64,000 nt of DNA, taken from Enterococcus timonensis (GTDB lineage Bacteria; Bacillota; Bacilli; Lactobacillales; Enterococcaceae). The stretch covers positions 243,515 to 307,514 of the forward strand of contig NZ_FNVY01000002.1 of NCBI RefSeq assembly GCF_900104595.1, read 5' to 3'. Below, piece by piece: positions 17,078-26,542 of the stretch. The number at the start of each line of letters is the position of its first letter. The first letter of the stretch is position 1. The notes under the pieces are model-generated. The model searched no databases. It saw only the letters and a list, made by a program, of their open reading frames with translations, and had not been told where the DNA came from. The position numbers and the translations under genes were made by a program.

Positions 17078-18238
17078 ATGGAAAACGTAAATGATTTGTC
17101 AAATCCACCAGATACAAGTTTTTTGTCGGAACAAGTGGCATTTGTAATCAAAAAAATTTTTGAAAATCAAAAAGATTTTCAAACCCTTGTTCCACCGGCA
17201 GCAAGTAAAAATTTGGTGTACGAACCAGAAGAAAATAATGATTGGACCGCAAGTTTTTGGATTGGCCAATTATTTTTAGCAAAAGAATTAACAAAAAGTC
17301 ACGACTTCGATGTAACCATCGAAAAGCAACTTAAAAGTTTTGCCAATCGTCTCGAGAAAAAAATCGAATTAGAAACTCATGATATTGGTTTTCTTTATAG
17401 TTTATCAGCCGTGGCTGATTATAAAATAAACCACACCGAAAGTTCCCGACAAACGGCACTTGATGCAGCGGATTTATTGATGAAACGCTACAGCCCAAAA
17501 GCTAAAATTATTCAGGCTTGGGGGGATTTATCAGATCCAGAGCAAAATGGAAGAATGATCATCGATTGTCTGATGAACTTGCCTTTGTTATATTTTGCAA
17601 CGAACGAAACAGGGAATCCTAAATATGCTGAGGCAGCCTATCAACACGCCTTGCAAACTCAAAAATATATTGTGCGACCTAATTACACGACGTATCATAC
17701 TTATTATTTTGATACGCAAACGGGCTTAGCTAAATATGGCAAAACACAACAAGGTTATTCTGACGATTCATGTTGGGCTCGGGGACAAGCGTGGGGAATT
17801 TATGGATTTACCTTAAGTTACCTACACACTGGCGATCTTAGCTTTTTAGAAACTGCCCAACACTTAGCTGATTATTTTATCGCTCAACTTCCCGAAGATA
17901 AAGTTTGTTATTGGGATTTGATTTTTAATGATGGATCTAATGAAGAACGAGACAGTTCCAGTGCTGCCATCGCGGTTTGCGGTCTGCTAGAATTGGCAAA
18001 ACAATTGCCACTGACTTCAAAAAAGAGAACAGAGTACGAAAATGTTGCTCTAGAAATTATGAAAAGTTTGGCGGAAAATTATTCTACTAAAGATACACCA
18101 CAATCAAATGGACTTTTATTACATGGCGTCTACGACAAAAAATCAGATAAAGGCGTCGATGAATGTATGAGCTGGGGCGATTATTACTACGTTGAGGCTT
18201 TGACTCGCTTAGCTCAATCTTGGTATATGTACTGGTAA
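17078..18238 (+). CDS. ugl: GH88 unsaturated glucuronyl hydrolase (UGL)
   Basis: 386 residues, family length, cytosolic. Catalytic aspartates fit the Bacillus/Streptococcus UGL pattern: Asp102 in HDIGF and Asp163 in GRMIIDCLMNLPLL, 61 residues apart as expected, and SDDSCWARGQAWGIYG is the second signature. The enzyme hydrates the double bond of the unsaturated glucuronic acid at the end of glycosaminoglycan (hyaluronan, chondroitin, heparin) disaccharides, giving a free keto-uronate and an amino sugar. GAGAAGGGG stands before the ATG. It lies between the OB-fold lipoprotein and the solute-binding lipoprotein in one operon. Confidence 0.92.
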   Translation: MENVNDLSNPPDTSFLSEQVAFVIKKIFENQKDFQTLVPPAASKNLVYEPEENNDWTASFWIGQLFLAKELTKSHDFDVTIEKQLKSFANRLEKKIELETHDIGFLYSLSAVADYKINHTESSRQTALDAADLLMKRYSPKAKIIQAWGDLSDPEQNGRMIIDCLMNLPLLYFATNETGNPKYAEAAYQHALQTQKYIVRPNYTTYHTYYFDTQTGLAKYGKTQQGYSDDSCWARGQAWGIYGFTLSYLHTGDLSFLETAQHLADYFIAQLPEDKVCYWDLIFNDGSNEERDSSSAAIAVCGLLELAKQLPLTSKKRTEYENVALEIMKSLAENYSTKDTPQSNGLLLHGVYDKKSDKGVDECMSWGDYYYVEALTRLAQSWYMYW

Positions 18239-18293
18239 CAATTTTAATTTGGATAAAATTTTAAAAAAAATAGTAAAAACGGAGGGTATTAAA

Positions 18294-19574
18294 ATGAAAG
18301 CTTGGAAAAAAGGTTTAGTATTTTCAGCTATCTTAGGTTTATCAGCTGTAACATTAGCTGCTTGTGGTTCTTCAGACAACGGTGAAGGAGACAAAACGGC
18401 CGATGGAAAAACAGAATTAACTGTAACTACTTGGAACTACGAAACAACACCTGAGTTTGCCGCCTTGTTTGAAGCATTTGAAAAAGCAAATCCAGATATC
18501 ACAGTTAAAAATATCGATATCGCCTCTGACGACTACGATACAAAATTAACGACCATGTTGTCTTCTGGCGACACTACTGATATTTTGACGATGAAAAATT
18601 TACTTTCATATTCAAACTATGCTTTGCGTGATCAATTAGTTGATGTGACTGATCATATTAAAGACATTGATGCCGAGCCCGCACAAGCGGCTTTTGATAT
18701 GTATGATATCGACGGAAAAACTTATGCCGAACCATATCGGAATGACTTCTGGGTTCTTTATTACAACAAAACATTATTTGATAATGCCGGTCTAGACTAT
18801 CCAGATAATATTACTTGGGATGAATACGAAGAGTTAGCTGCAAAATTAACTAATCCTGATGAACAAGTATATGGTGCTTACCAACATACATGGCGTTCAA
18901 CAATTCAAGCTATTGCCGGTGCACAAAATGGCGCTAACTTAATTGAACCAAAATATGATTTCATGGAAGATTATTATGAAAGAGCTGTCCGGATGCAAGA
19001 GGATAAATCAATGATGGACTTTGGGACGGCCAAATCAACAAAAGTAACTTATCAATCACAATTTGAAACACAAAAAACAGCTATGATGCCGATGGGTTCT
19101 TGGTACATGGGTGCATTACTTACCAATATTGACGCTGGAAAAACCGACGTTGAATGGGGAATTACTGAAATGCCTCAAAACGAAGCTGGCGGAGAGGTAA
19201 CTACATTTGGTTCACCAACTGCTTTTGCCATTAACAAAAAATCTAAAAACCAAGAAGCAGCTCAAAAATTCTTAGATTTCTGTGCTGGTGAAGAAGGCGC
19301 TAAAGTATTAGTAGAAGTAGGAATCGTTCCTTCATATAAAACTGACGCCATTGATGCAGCTTACTTTGCAAGAAAAGGTATGCCAACAGATGAAGTATCA
19401 CAAAAAGCGTTTAACCCAGATACAGTAGCCATTGAATTTCCTGTAGATAAAAATGCACCAGCTATTGATAAAATTTTGCAAGAAGAACATGAATTAATCT
19501 TAACCGGCGACAATTCTCCTGAAAAAGGAATTGCCAACATGGAAAAACGTGTTAAAGACGAAATCGGTGAATAG
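18294..19574 (+). CDS. ABC transporter sugar-binding lipoprotein (CUT1)
   Basis: 426 residues from ATG 18294 (GGAGGG before it; an upstream in-frame ATG at 18249 lacks one). Lipoprotein signal with lipobox LAAC, Cys24, then an acidic/glycine linker and a cluster B extracellular binding protein fold (LTVTTWNYETTPEF, LTTMLSSGDTTDILTM, YGAYQHTWRS, MPMGSWYMGALL, INKKSKNQEAAQKFLDFC). It should capture the oligosaccharide for the two permeases that follow. Codon bias is stronger than in its neighbours, consistent with high expression of binding proteins. Two hairpins between this gene and the permease probably help set that ratio. Confidence 0.93.
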   Translation: MKAWKKGLVFSAILGLSAVTLAACGSSDNGEGDKTADGKTELTVTTWNYETTPEFAALFEAFEKANPDITVKNIDIASDDYDTKLTTMLSSGDTTDILTMKNLLSYSNYALRDQLVDVTDHIKDIDAEPAQAAFDMYDIDGKTYAEPYRNDFWVLYYNKTLFDNAGLDYPDNITWDEYEELAAKLTNPDEQVYGAYQHTWRSTIQAIAGAQNGANLIEPKYDFMEDYYERAVRMQEDKSMMDFGTAKSTKVTYQSQFETQKTAMMPMGSWYMGALLTNIDAGKTDVEWGITEMPQNEAGGEVTTFGSPTAFAINKKSKNQEAAQKFLDFCAGEEGAKVLVEVGIVPSYKTDAIDAAYFARKGMPTDEVSQKAFNPDTVAIEFPVDKNAPAIDKILQEEHELILTGDNSPEKGIANMEKRVKDEIGE

Positions 19575-19582
19575 TTAAACAT

Positions 19583-19612
19583 GTCGATACGATGCGTAAG
19601 TATCGTATCGAC
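19583..19612 (+). promoter_or_regulatory. Intercistronic stem-loop
   Basis: Perfect 11-bp stem, GTCGATACGAT (19583-19593) and ATCGTATCGAC (19602-19612), with an eight-base loop, nine bases after the binding-protein stop. No T run follows, so it looks like an mRNA-stabilising or processing hairpin protecting the binding-protein message. Confidence 0.65.
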
Positions 19613-19624
19613 TTCACTTTTAGA

Positions 19625-19666
19625 AAGGGGGAACTGTTTAAAGGGTTCTTTAAACAGTAAATTATG
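19625..19666 (+). promoter_or_regulatory. Ribosome binding site split from its start codon by a hairpin
   Basis: AAGGGGG (19625-19631) is the only Shine-Dalgarno-like sequence before ATG 19664, but lies 32 bases away. Between them is a perfect 10-bp hairpin, CTGTTTAAAG (19634-19643), loop GGTT, CTTTAAACAG (19648-19657). Folding removes 24 bases and leaves AA plus TAAATT, an effective spacing of eight. An in-frame TAA at 19658 excludes an upstream start. Confidence 0.7.
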
Positions 19667-20566
19667 CAAGTAACTTCTAAATCAAAAACTGCTCACAAAT
19701 TAAAAAGAAAAAACACTTGGACAGCGATTTCGTTTATCGCCCCAAACTTTATTGGCTTCTTTATTTTTACTTTAGTTCCCGTTATTTTTTCATTAGTTTT
19801 AGCATTTATGGAGTGGGATTCATTTGCCACCCCGAAATTTGTCGGCTTGAAAAACTTTGCTAAAATGATGAAAGACGAAACATTTTGGATCTCTTTTAAA
19901 AACACAATTTTATATACCGTTGGGGTTGTACCTTTAACCTTAATCATAAGTTTGTTGTTAGCTCTTTTATTAAATCAAAAAATTCGCGGGATGAAATTTT
20001 TCCGGACGGCGTTTTTCTTCCCTTATGTAACGAGTTTAGTAGCTATTGCAGTCGTTTGGAATATGCTCTTTCATCCAACGATGGGACCGATTAACCAAGT
20101 CTTAAAAATATTTATGGAAAATCCGCCCGGCTGGACATCGAGTTCTGATTGGGCACTATTTGCCGTCGTTATTGTTAGTGTTTGGCGAGGCGTCGGTTAT
20201 TATATGATTTTATATTTGGCTGGTCTTCAAAGTATTCCTAAAGAATTATATGAAGCAGCATCGATGGATGGCGCAAGTAAATGGAAACAATTTTTAAATG
20301 TAACCATTCCTTCATTGCGACCAACAACTTTCTTTGTCACAATTATGTTAGTTATCAACAGTTTCAAAGTCTTTGATTTGGTCCAAGTTATGACCAATGG
20401 TGGACCAGGTCGAGCAACGAATGTGTTAGTCTTTGATATTTATAATGAAGCTTTTGTTAAATTCAATTTCGGTTACGCATCGTCGATTGCTTTAGTCTTG
20501 TTTGTTTTAGTTTTAGGAATCACGGTTGTTCAATTTAAATGGAATCAAATTCGAGAACGGGCGTAA
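19664..20566 (+). CDS. Sugar ABC transporter permease (MalF/LplB type)
   Basis: 300 residues with six predicted membrane segments; the EAA loop is ELYEAASMDGASKWKQFLNVTIP around residues 199-221. First of the permease pair for the uronide oligosaccharide importer. Start is ATG 19664, fixed by the stop codon six bases upstream in the same frame. Its ribosome binding site is separated by a hairpin, see 19625-19666. Ends 12 bases before the second permease. Confidence 0.94.
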   Translation: MQVTSKSKTAHKLKRKNTWTAISFIAPNFIGFFIFTLVPVIFSLVLAFMEWDSFATPKFVGLKNFAKMMKDETFWISFKNTILYTVGVVPLTLIISLLLALLLNQKIRGMKFFRTAFFFPYVTSLVAIAVVWNMLFHPTMGPINQVLKIFMENPPGWTSSSDWALFAVVIVSVWRGVGYYMILYLAGLQSIPKELYEAASMDGASKWKQFLNVTIPSLRPTTFFVTIMLVINSFKVFDLVQVMTNGGPGRATNVLVFDIYNEAFVKFNFGYASSIALVLFVLVLGITVVQFKWNQIRERA

Positions 20567-20578
20567 GGAGGAAAGATC

Positions 20579-21427
20579 ATGGAAATTACTAGTGCAAATA
20601 AAAAGAAAAAAGTTTCATTAAAAAATGTGATCATTCTTGTTTTACTAACGGTTTTTGCCCTCTTTACTTTGATTCCGTTTTTCTGGATGATTTCAGCTTC
20701 ATTTAAAACAAATAATGAAGTTTTTGCGATTCCAATTCAATGGATTCCTAAAGAATGGCACCCTGAAAACTATTCTGTTATTTGGGATCGGATTCCATTA
20801 GGTACTTTCTTTAAAAATACAGCAATTCTAAGTATTGTCATCACTTTGGTGCAATTATTTACTTCAAGTTTTGCTGCGTACGGATTTTCTAAAATGAATT
20901 TTAAAGGTCGGGACACACTATTTTTGGCCTATATCGCAACGATTGCTGTTCCTTGGCAATCATATATGATTCCTCAATTTATTATGATGCGTCAATTAGG
21001 CTTGACTGATAAATTATTATCTTTAATTTTACTACAAGCATTCAGCGCATTTGGTGTTTTTTTACTGAAACAATATTATAGTAGTATTCCAGATTCATTA
21101 GCGGAAAGTGCTCGGATTGATGGCTTGTCTGAATGGGGTATTTACCGCCGGATTATTTTACCATTGACCAAACCAGCACTAGCTTCCTTAACGATTATTA
21201 CTTTTGTTAACACATGGAATGATTATATGGGGCCTTTCATTTATTTGTCTTCAACGGAAAATAAAACCATTCAATTAGGATTAAAAATGTTCGTTGGTTT
21301 GTATGATGCTGAATATGCTTTAATTATGGCCGCATCAGTTGTTTCAATTTTACCAGTAGCGGTTGTCTTTATGGCGATGCAAAAATACTTCGTCGAAGGA
21401 ATTGCCACTTCTGGGGTTAAAGGTTAG
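20579..21427 (+). CDS. Sugar ABC transporter permease (MalG/LplC type)
   Basis: 282 residues, six membrane segments. EAA loop: SLAESARIDGLSEWGIYRRIILPLTKP, and the usual C-terminus KYFVEGIATSGVKG. Partner of the preceding permease. AGGAGG precedes the ATG. The operon has no ATP-binding subunit; the MsmK/UgpC-type protein at 61626-62732 is the likely energiser (inference from how such systems work in streptococci and bacilli). Confidence 0.94.
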   Translation: MEITSANKKKKVSLKNVIILVLLTVFALFTLIPFFWMISASFKTNNEVFAIPIQWIPKEWHPENYSVIWDRIPLGTFFKNTAILSIVITLVQLFTSSFAAYGFSKMNFKGRDTLFLAYIATIAVPWQSYMIPQFIMMRQLGLTDKLLSLILLQAFSAFGVFLLKQYYSSIPDSLAESARIDGLSEWGIYRRIILPLTKPALASLTIITFVNTWNDYMGPFIYLSSTENKTIQLGLKMFVGLYDAEYALIMAASVVSILPVAVVFMAMQKYFVEGIATSGVKG

Positions 21428-21478
21428 GATACGTGCAAAGTTAAAGATTAATTTACAGATGAGAAAGAAGGGGACGGA

Positions 21479-22138
21479 ATGTTTAATAAAAAGTCATTTG
21501 AAGATAATATCTATATGAAAATTTTCTATTGGGCCTATTTGATTTTATTTTTAAATGTCACTTTGATTGTGACGAACATTCCCTTTTTTCTAGCAAGTTT
21601 ATTTTTAAGTTTTTTGCCTGGAAATTATTGGATATTTTGGTTGGCGTTGATTTTATTTGGGCCAGGGATTATTACCGTTCTTGCTTGTGTGGATGAATTT
21701 TATGAAACACATGATCTAAGTCTCTGGAAGTCTTTAAAAAAATATTTTCGGGCATACTTTGTCCGCGGCTTAGCTTATTGGGGGATTTTCTTAGTTGCTT
21801 TGTTGATTTCTCTAATGGACATTTGGTTTTTCTATCAAACATCTATGGCAGCAGTAGCTATTCCCGTATTTATTGTGTTAAGTGTTGTAGCTTTAGCAAT
21901 AAGCTTGAGTGCGATGTATTTTCAAATTCGTAATCCAAAAAGTAAAATCAAAGATATTTTGCGAGCTAGTTTTTATTACAGTTTGAAAAAGTGGTACGCG
22001 TCAATTTTAAATGTTGTCTTACTTTTGGCGATGATTACTTTGATGATTTTAAAGCCACAATTTGGTTTTATTTTAACGCCGACGATTTTTTTAGGGATTA
22101 TTTATCTCAATTGTCGAAAACTAAATCCCGACAAGTAA
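21479..22138 (+). CDS. DUF624 (YesL-like) membrane protein
   Basis: 219 residues with about five membrane segments; the start (NIYMKIFYWAYLILFLNVTLIVTNIPFF) and the FGPGIITVLACVDEFYETHDLSLWKSLKKYFRAYF block are typical of DUF624. These proteins accompany ABC importers for uronic-acid and plant polysaccharides in Firmicutes (YesL beside the rhamnogalacturonan system of Bacillus). Molecular role is unknown. GAAGGGG precedes the ATG; the gene is closed by a terminator. Confidence 0.85.
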   Translation: MFNKKSFEDNIYMKIFYWAYLILFLNVTLIVTNIPFFLASLFLSFLPGNYWIFWLALILFGPGIITVLACVDEFYETHDLSLWKSLKKYFRAYFVRGLAYWGIFLVALLISLMDIWFFYQTSMAAVAIPVFIVLSVVALAISLSAMYFQIRNPKSKIKDILRASFYYSLKKWYASILNVVLLLAMITLMILKPQFGFILTPTIFLGIIYLNCRKLNPDK

Positions 22139-22162
22139 AAACCGTCTCCGGACGGTTTTTTT
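22137..22162 (+). terminator. Rho-independent terminator
   Basis: AAAAACCGTC and GACGGTTTTT around a TCCG tetraloop. It reduces transcription into the GH2 gene, which may have its own weak promoter near 22203-22235 (TTGCTT ... TTTAAA). Confidence 0.8.
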
Positions 22163-22253
22163 CTTGAGAAAAATGAATGATAAGAAATATGTAGAGAAAC
22201 TCTTGCTTACTAAAAATAATATTTTTTTAAAGAGCATTTTTTAGGAGGAAATT

Positions 22254-24665
22254 ATGGAAAAACAGCAAATCAAAAACTGGAAATTTATCTTAAAAGATGA
22301 GGCTGAAGCGTGGCAAAAAGATTTTGACGATGCCAATTGGTCAGAGGTGCAAGTTCCTCATGATTGGAGTATTCACCAGGACTTTTCGCGCCAAGCTTCA
22401 ACTGGGACAGGTAGCTTACCGGGAGGAATTGGTTGGTATCGGGCGACTTTCCCTTTTGAAAAAAAAGTTGCTGCGACCAAATATCGATTGGTTTTTGAAG
22501 GAGTTTATAAAAACACTCAAGTTTGGGTCAATGGCTATCATGTCGGTGGGCGACCTTCTGGTTATGCTTCTTTTTCTTTTGATTTTACAGATATTTTAAA
22601 TGAAAATCATAACGATCAAGTAGTGATTGCCGTTAAAGTGAACCACACCGATATTGCAGATTCTCGTTGGTATAATGGTTCGGGAATTAATCGACCTGTT
22701 TGGCTTGAAAGCCATCAATCATGGCAAATTGCTGAATACGGTACTTTTTTTCAAACAAAAACTGTCGATCAAAACGACGCCACTATTTTACTGGAACAAA
22801 AAATAATTAACGATGACCTGAAAAATCGCCAAGTACGTATTCAACAAACGTTAAGGTCACTAACAAATGGCCAGGAATATCAATTTAAACAAGTTGAAAA
22901 TTTCCAACCATTTGAGGAAAAGAAAGTTATTTTTAATGAGCAACTTACTGGAGTAGAGCTATGGTCAGCAGAAAATCCGCGTCTTTATCGTTTAACGACA
23001 GAACTTTTTGATCAAGAAACTTTAGAAGTCAGTACGTATCAGGAATTAATTGGCATTCGCGAATTTTCTTTTAATCCAGATAGCGGATTTTTTATTAATG
23101 GAAAGAACGAAAAAATCAAAGGCGTTTGTCTCCATGAAGATGCCGGAAGTTTTGGCACCGCAGTACCAGTTGAAGTTTGGACTCGTCGTTTATTAAAATT
23201 AAAAGAAGCTGGCGTCAATGGTATTCGGATGGCGCATAATCCTCACAGTCAAGTGCTTTATAAATTATGTGACTTGTTAGGCTTTTATGTGATCGATGAA
23301 GCTTTTGATGAATGGGAAAATCCAAAAAATAAATGGTGGCAAGGTCACAATGTCTATCCGCCAAAACATGAAGGGTATGCTGAATTTTTTCCTAATTGGT
23401 ATCGTCAAGATTTAGAAAATATGGTCAGACTGAATATCAATCATCCGTCAATTATTTCTTGGAGCATCGGAAATGAAGTCGATTATCCTAATGATCCGTA
23501 TGCTAACCCACTCTTTGCAGAAATGAAGGGGAATAATGATTCGGCAAAACCTGCCGCTGAACGAATGTATAATCCCAATCGACCAGATACACGCCGTTTG
23601 TCGAGTATTGCGGAAAAATTAATTCAAGTGATTAAAGAAATTGATACAACGCGACCCGTCACATTGGCAGCAGCCTTCCCGGAACTTTCTAGCCAAACTG
23701 GCTTGTTAGATCACTTAGATTTGATTGGTTATAATTACAAAGAACATTTATATGAAAAAGATCATCAACGTTTTCCTAAGCAGCCATTTATTGGTAGCGA
23801 AAATGGTCATAGCTATCAACAATGGTTAGCTGTTAAAAATAATGACTATATTGCGGCCCAATTTATTTGGACTGGTTTTGATTATTTAGGAGAAGCTTTC
23901 GGTTGGCCGATTCATGGATCTGGTCAGGGAATGCTGACTTTAGCTGGATTTCCTAAACCAAATTGGTTTTTGCGAAAAAGTTGGTGGACAAAAAAAGCAA
24001 CGGCAACCTTGTTCACTCGTCCAATCCGCTCAGATAATACAGGTGATGGACCATTTTATCGTCAGTGGAATTATTTAACGGGTGAATCAGTTGAAGTATT
24101 TTGTTTTAGTAATTGTGAAAATGCTAAGTTAATGATTGGTGAAAAAAATTATCCTATGACTTATGATCAAGAGTTTGGTTACTTTAAAGCAGTGGTTTTA
24201 GCTGAGGATAGTTTGCTAAAAGTTATTTGTAAAACTGGACAAGAAGAGTTAGCCACTGATTATCTAACACCAAGCAGAGGCGCTTGTCTTCTTGATTTGA
24301 AATCATGGACTTTACGAGAAAAATTAGCAAAATTATTAGTGTCAGCTGACCTTTTGTCTGATGAGGACGAACACGTTTATCAAATTGAAGGAAAATTAAT
24401 CGATAACCAAGGAGAATTATCCGCCAATGATTTAATGGCGCAAGTCCAAGTTCAAAATGGCGAACTTCTAGGGATTGAAAATGGAAATTTGGCAGATATT
24501 ACTAGCTACGATGAACCTTATCGATCCACTTTTAATGGTCGAATAATTATTTTTGTCAAGGGTACGCCACAAACTAAAGTAGTTGTCAGTTTGCCAGGGA
24601 TTAAAAATCAAGAGCTGGTTTTATCTGAATTTACCAATGAAGATAGTAAAGAAAACCCAATATGA
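22254..24665 (+). CDS. GH2 family beta-galactosidase/beta-glucuronidase-like enzyme
   Basis: 803 residues, cytosolic. GH2 sugar-binding and sandwich domains fill residues 1-270 (VPHDWSIHQDF, GGIGWYRATF, RWYNGSGINRPVWL), the TIM barrel runs to about 590 with acid/base Glu408 in SIGNEVDYP and nucleophile Glu516 in FIGSENGHS, and C-terminal beta domains (DUF4982-like) follow. IRMAHNPHSQVLYKLCDLLGFYVIDEAFDEW is the usual GH2 block. Beta-galactosidase, beta-glucuronidase or beta-hexosaminide specificity cannot be separated by eye; the locus favours removal of the neutral or amino sugar left after lyase and UGL action. AGGAGG precedes the ATG. Confidence 0.9.
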   Translation: MEKQQIKNWKFILKDEAEAWQKDFDDANWSEVQVPHDWSIHQDFSRQASTGTGSLPGGIGWYRATFPFEKKVAATKYRLVFEGVYKNTQVWVNGYHVGGRPSGYASFSFDFTDILNENHNDQVVIAVKVNHTDIADSRWYNGSGINRPVWLESHQSWQIAEYGTFFQTKTVDQNDATILLEQKIINDDLKNRQVRIQQTLRSLTNGQEYQFKQVENFQPFEEKKVIFNEQLTGVELWSAENPRLYRLTTELFDQETLEVSTYQELIGIREFSFNPDSGFFINGKNEKIKGVCLHEDAGSFGTAVPVEVWTRRLLKLKEAGVNGIRMAHNPHSQVLYKLCDLLGFYVIDEAFDEWENPKNKWWQGHNVYPPKHEGYAEFFPNWYRQDLENMVRLNINHPSIISWSIGNEVDYPNDPYANPLFAEMKGNNDSAKPAAERMYNPNRPDTRRLSSIAEKLIQVIKEIDTTRPVTLAAAFPELSSQTGLLDHLDLIGYNYKEHLYEKDHQRFPKQPFIGSENGHSYQQWLAVKNNDYIAAQFIWTGFDYLGEAFGWPIHGSGQGMLTLAGFPKPNWFLRKSWWTKKATATLFTRPIRSDNTGDGPFYRQWNYLTGESVEVFCFSNCENAKLMIGEKNYPMTYDQEFGYFKAVVLAEDSLLKVICKTGQEELATDYLTPSRGACLLDLKSWTLREKLAKLLVSADLLSDEDEHVYQIEGKLIDNQGELSANDLMAQVQVQNGELLGIENGNLADITSYDEPYRSTFNGRIIIFVKGTPQTKVVVSLPGIKNQELVLSEFTNEDSKENPI

Positions 24666-24714
24666 ATTAATTAGTATTGTGTAGATTGGAAAAGTAAAAC
24701 AGAATAAAAATTTT

Positions 24715-24743
24715 AAAAAAGTCGCCAATCAAGCGGCTTTTTT
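24715..24743 (+). terminator. Terminator of the uronide locus
   Basis: AAAAGTCGC with GCGGCTTTT and a T run, between the GH2 gene and the peptidase gene. Confidence 0.8.
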
Positions 24744-24799
24744 ATTTCCGAAACTTTTGCGGTATAATAAGTGAAAGTAAGAATTCAGGAGGAATTTAG

Positions 24800-25864
24800 A
24801 TGAATATTCGTTTGAAAAAATTACAAGAAAAAATAATTGCTGAAGATGTCTCAGCAATTTTAATTACTAGTCCGTATAATTTGCGGTACATCACGGGATT
24901 TACGGGGACGACAGGACTAGCGGTGGTGACAAGCAACAAAAGTTTTTTTGTGACGGATTTTCGTTACCAAGAACAAGCGGCCGATCAAATTAAAGATTTT
25001 CAAATTCTGCAAAATCGTGGACCAATTTTTGAAGAAGTTGAAAAAATTGTTCAAGCCGAAAAAATTGATGATCTAGGTTTTGAACAAGAGTATCTTACTT
25101 TTGCGGCTTTTGATGATTTAAGTAACACTATAAGTTGTGATCTAACAGCACTTTCTGGAGTCATCGAAAGTATGCGGGAAGTGAAAGACGAAAAAGAAAT
25201 CGACTTAATTCAACAAGCTTGCGCAATTACTGACGAAGCGTTTAGCCATATTTTGAAATTTATTACGCCGGGCATGACGGAAATTCAAGTAGCTAATGAG
25301 TTGGATTTTTTCATGCGTTCAAAAGGAGCTAGCGGTGTTTCCTTTGAAACGATTGTGGCAAGTGGTGTGCGTTCGGCGATGCCTCATGGTGTGGCAAGCA
25401 CTAAAAAAATTGCGTCTGGCGAACTTGTAACGATTGATTTTGGTTGCTACTATCAAGGATACGTTTCTGATATGACCCGGACATTTGCTTTAGGCGATCC
25501 TGGAAGTCAATTAAAAGAAATTTATCAAATTGTTCTAGCGGCTAATCAAGCGGTGATTGAAAATGCGAAAGCTGGCATCAATGGATTAGAACTTGATACG
25601 ATTGCTCGCAAAATTATTGGCGATGCAGGTTACGGCGAAAATTTTGGTCATGGGTTAGGTCACGGGATTGGTTTAGAAATCCACGAAGCACCAGCTGTTT
25701 CTGCTAGCCAAGTGACACCTTATGTGGCAGGAAATATTATTACCGATGAGCCAGGCATTTATTTGCCAAAAATTGGCGGGGTGCGCATTGAAGATGATTT
25801 GTTGATTTTAGAAAATGGTTGCCACGTCTTTAATCATGCGCCAAAAGAATTAATTATTTTGTAA
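24800..25864 (+). CDS. Xaa-Pro peptidase, M24B family (YqhT/PepQ-like)
   Basis: 354 residues: N-terminal creatinase-like domain (ILITSPYNLRYITGFTG) and C-terminal pita-bread catalytic domain. Metal ligands are visible: Asp in VTIDFGCYYQGYVSDMTRTF, His in GHGLGHGIGLEIHE, Glu in TDEPGIYLP and Glu in GGVRIEDD. It removes N-terminal residues before proline or cleaves Xaa-Pro dipeptides. Followed by efp, the same order as in other Firmicutes. TATAAT at 24763-24768 is a probable -10. Confidence 0.93.
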   Translation: MNIRLKKLQEKIIAEDVSAILITSPYNLRYITGFTGTTGLAVVTSNKSFFVTDFRYQEQAADQIKDFQILQNRGPIFEEVEKIVQAEKIDDLGFEQEYLTFAAFDDLSNTISCDLTALSGVIESMREVKDEKEIDLIQQACAITDEAFSHILKFITPGMTEIQVANELDFFMRSKGASGVSFETIVASGVRSAMPHGVASTKKIASGELVTIDFGCYYQGYVSDMTRTFALGDPGSQLKEIYQIVLAANQAVIENAKAGINGLELDTIARKIIGDAGYGENFGHGLGHGIGLEIHEAPAVSASQVTPYVAGNIITDEPGIYLPKIGGVRIEDDLLILENGCHVFNHAPKELIIL

Positions 25865-25956
25865 AATGTCTTGAAAACGAATTTTGCTAGCGACTGTGGG
25901 CTTTACGTGATAAACTAAGAACAGAAAATATTCGTAAGCTTGCAAAGGAGAATGAG

Positions 25957-26514
25957 ATGATTTCAGTAAATGATTTTAAAACAGGTCTAACAATTATTGT
26001 CGATAATGACATTTGGCGTGTAGTGGAGTTTCAACATGTGAAACCAGGTAAAGGGGCAGCTTTCGTTCGGTCAAAATTAAAAAATATGCGGACCGGCGCC
26101 GTGCAAGAAAAAACATTCCGGGCTGGCGAAAAAGTGGGCAAAGCTCAAATTGATAATAAAAAGATGCAATATTTATATGAAAGTTCCGGAGCTTATGTTT
26201 TTATGGATTTAAATACTTATGAACAAATTGAAATTCCCGAAGCCCAAATTAAAAATGAATTGAAATATATTTTAGAAAATGCCGAAGTAACAATTATTAT
26301 GTACGGCACAGAAATTTTAGGAGTCGATCTTCCCAATACGGTTGTTTTGGCGGTGGCGGAAACTGAACCGGGAATTAAAGGCGATACAAGTTCTGGCGGA
26401 ACGAAAACAGCGATGATGGAAACTGGACTTAATGTCAACGTGCCATTTTTCGTTAACCAAGGGGATAAATTAATTATTAATACATCTGATGGTTCGTACG
26501 TTTCACGGGCTTAA
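25957..26514 (+). CDS. efp: Translation elongation factor P
   Basis: 185 residues, three beta-barrel domains as in EF-P/IF5A. The modification loop is [16 protein letters not shown] with the conserved lysine at the tip, and the C-terminal domain ends in [17 protein letters not shown], a match to the family ending. It rescues ribosomes stalled at polyproline stretches. AAAGGAG precedes the ATG; the Asp23-like gene follows 28 bases later. Confidence 0.97.
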   Translation: MISVNDFKTGLTIIVDNDIWRVVEFQHVKPGKGAAFVRSKLKNMRTGAVQEKTFRAGEKVGKAQIDNKKMQYLYESSGAYVFMDLNTYEQIEIPEAQIKNELKYILENAEVTIIMYGTEILGVDLPNTVVLAVAETEPGIKGDTSSGGTKTAMMETGLNVNVPFFVNQGDKLIINTSDGSYVSRA

Positions 26515-26542
26515 AGTTTAGAAAGTTAAAGGAGGAACAATC

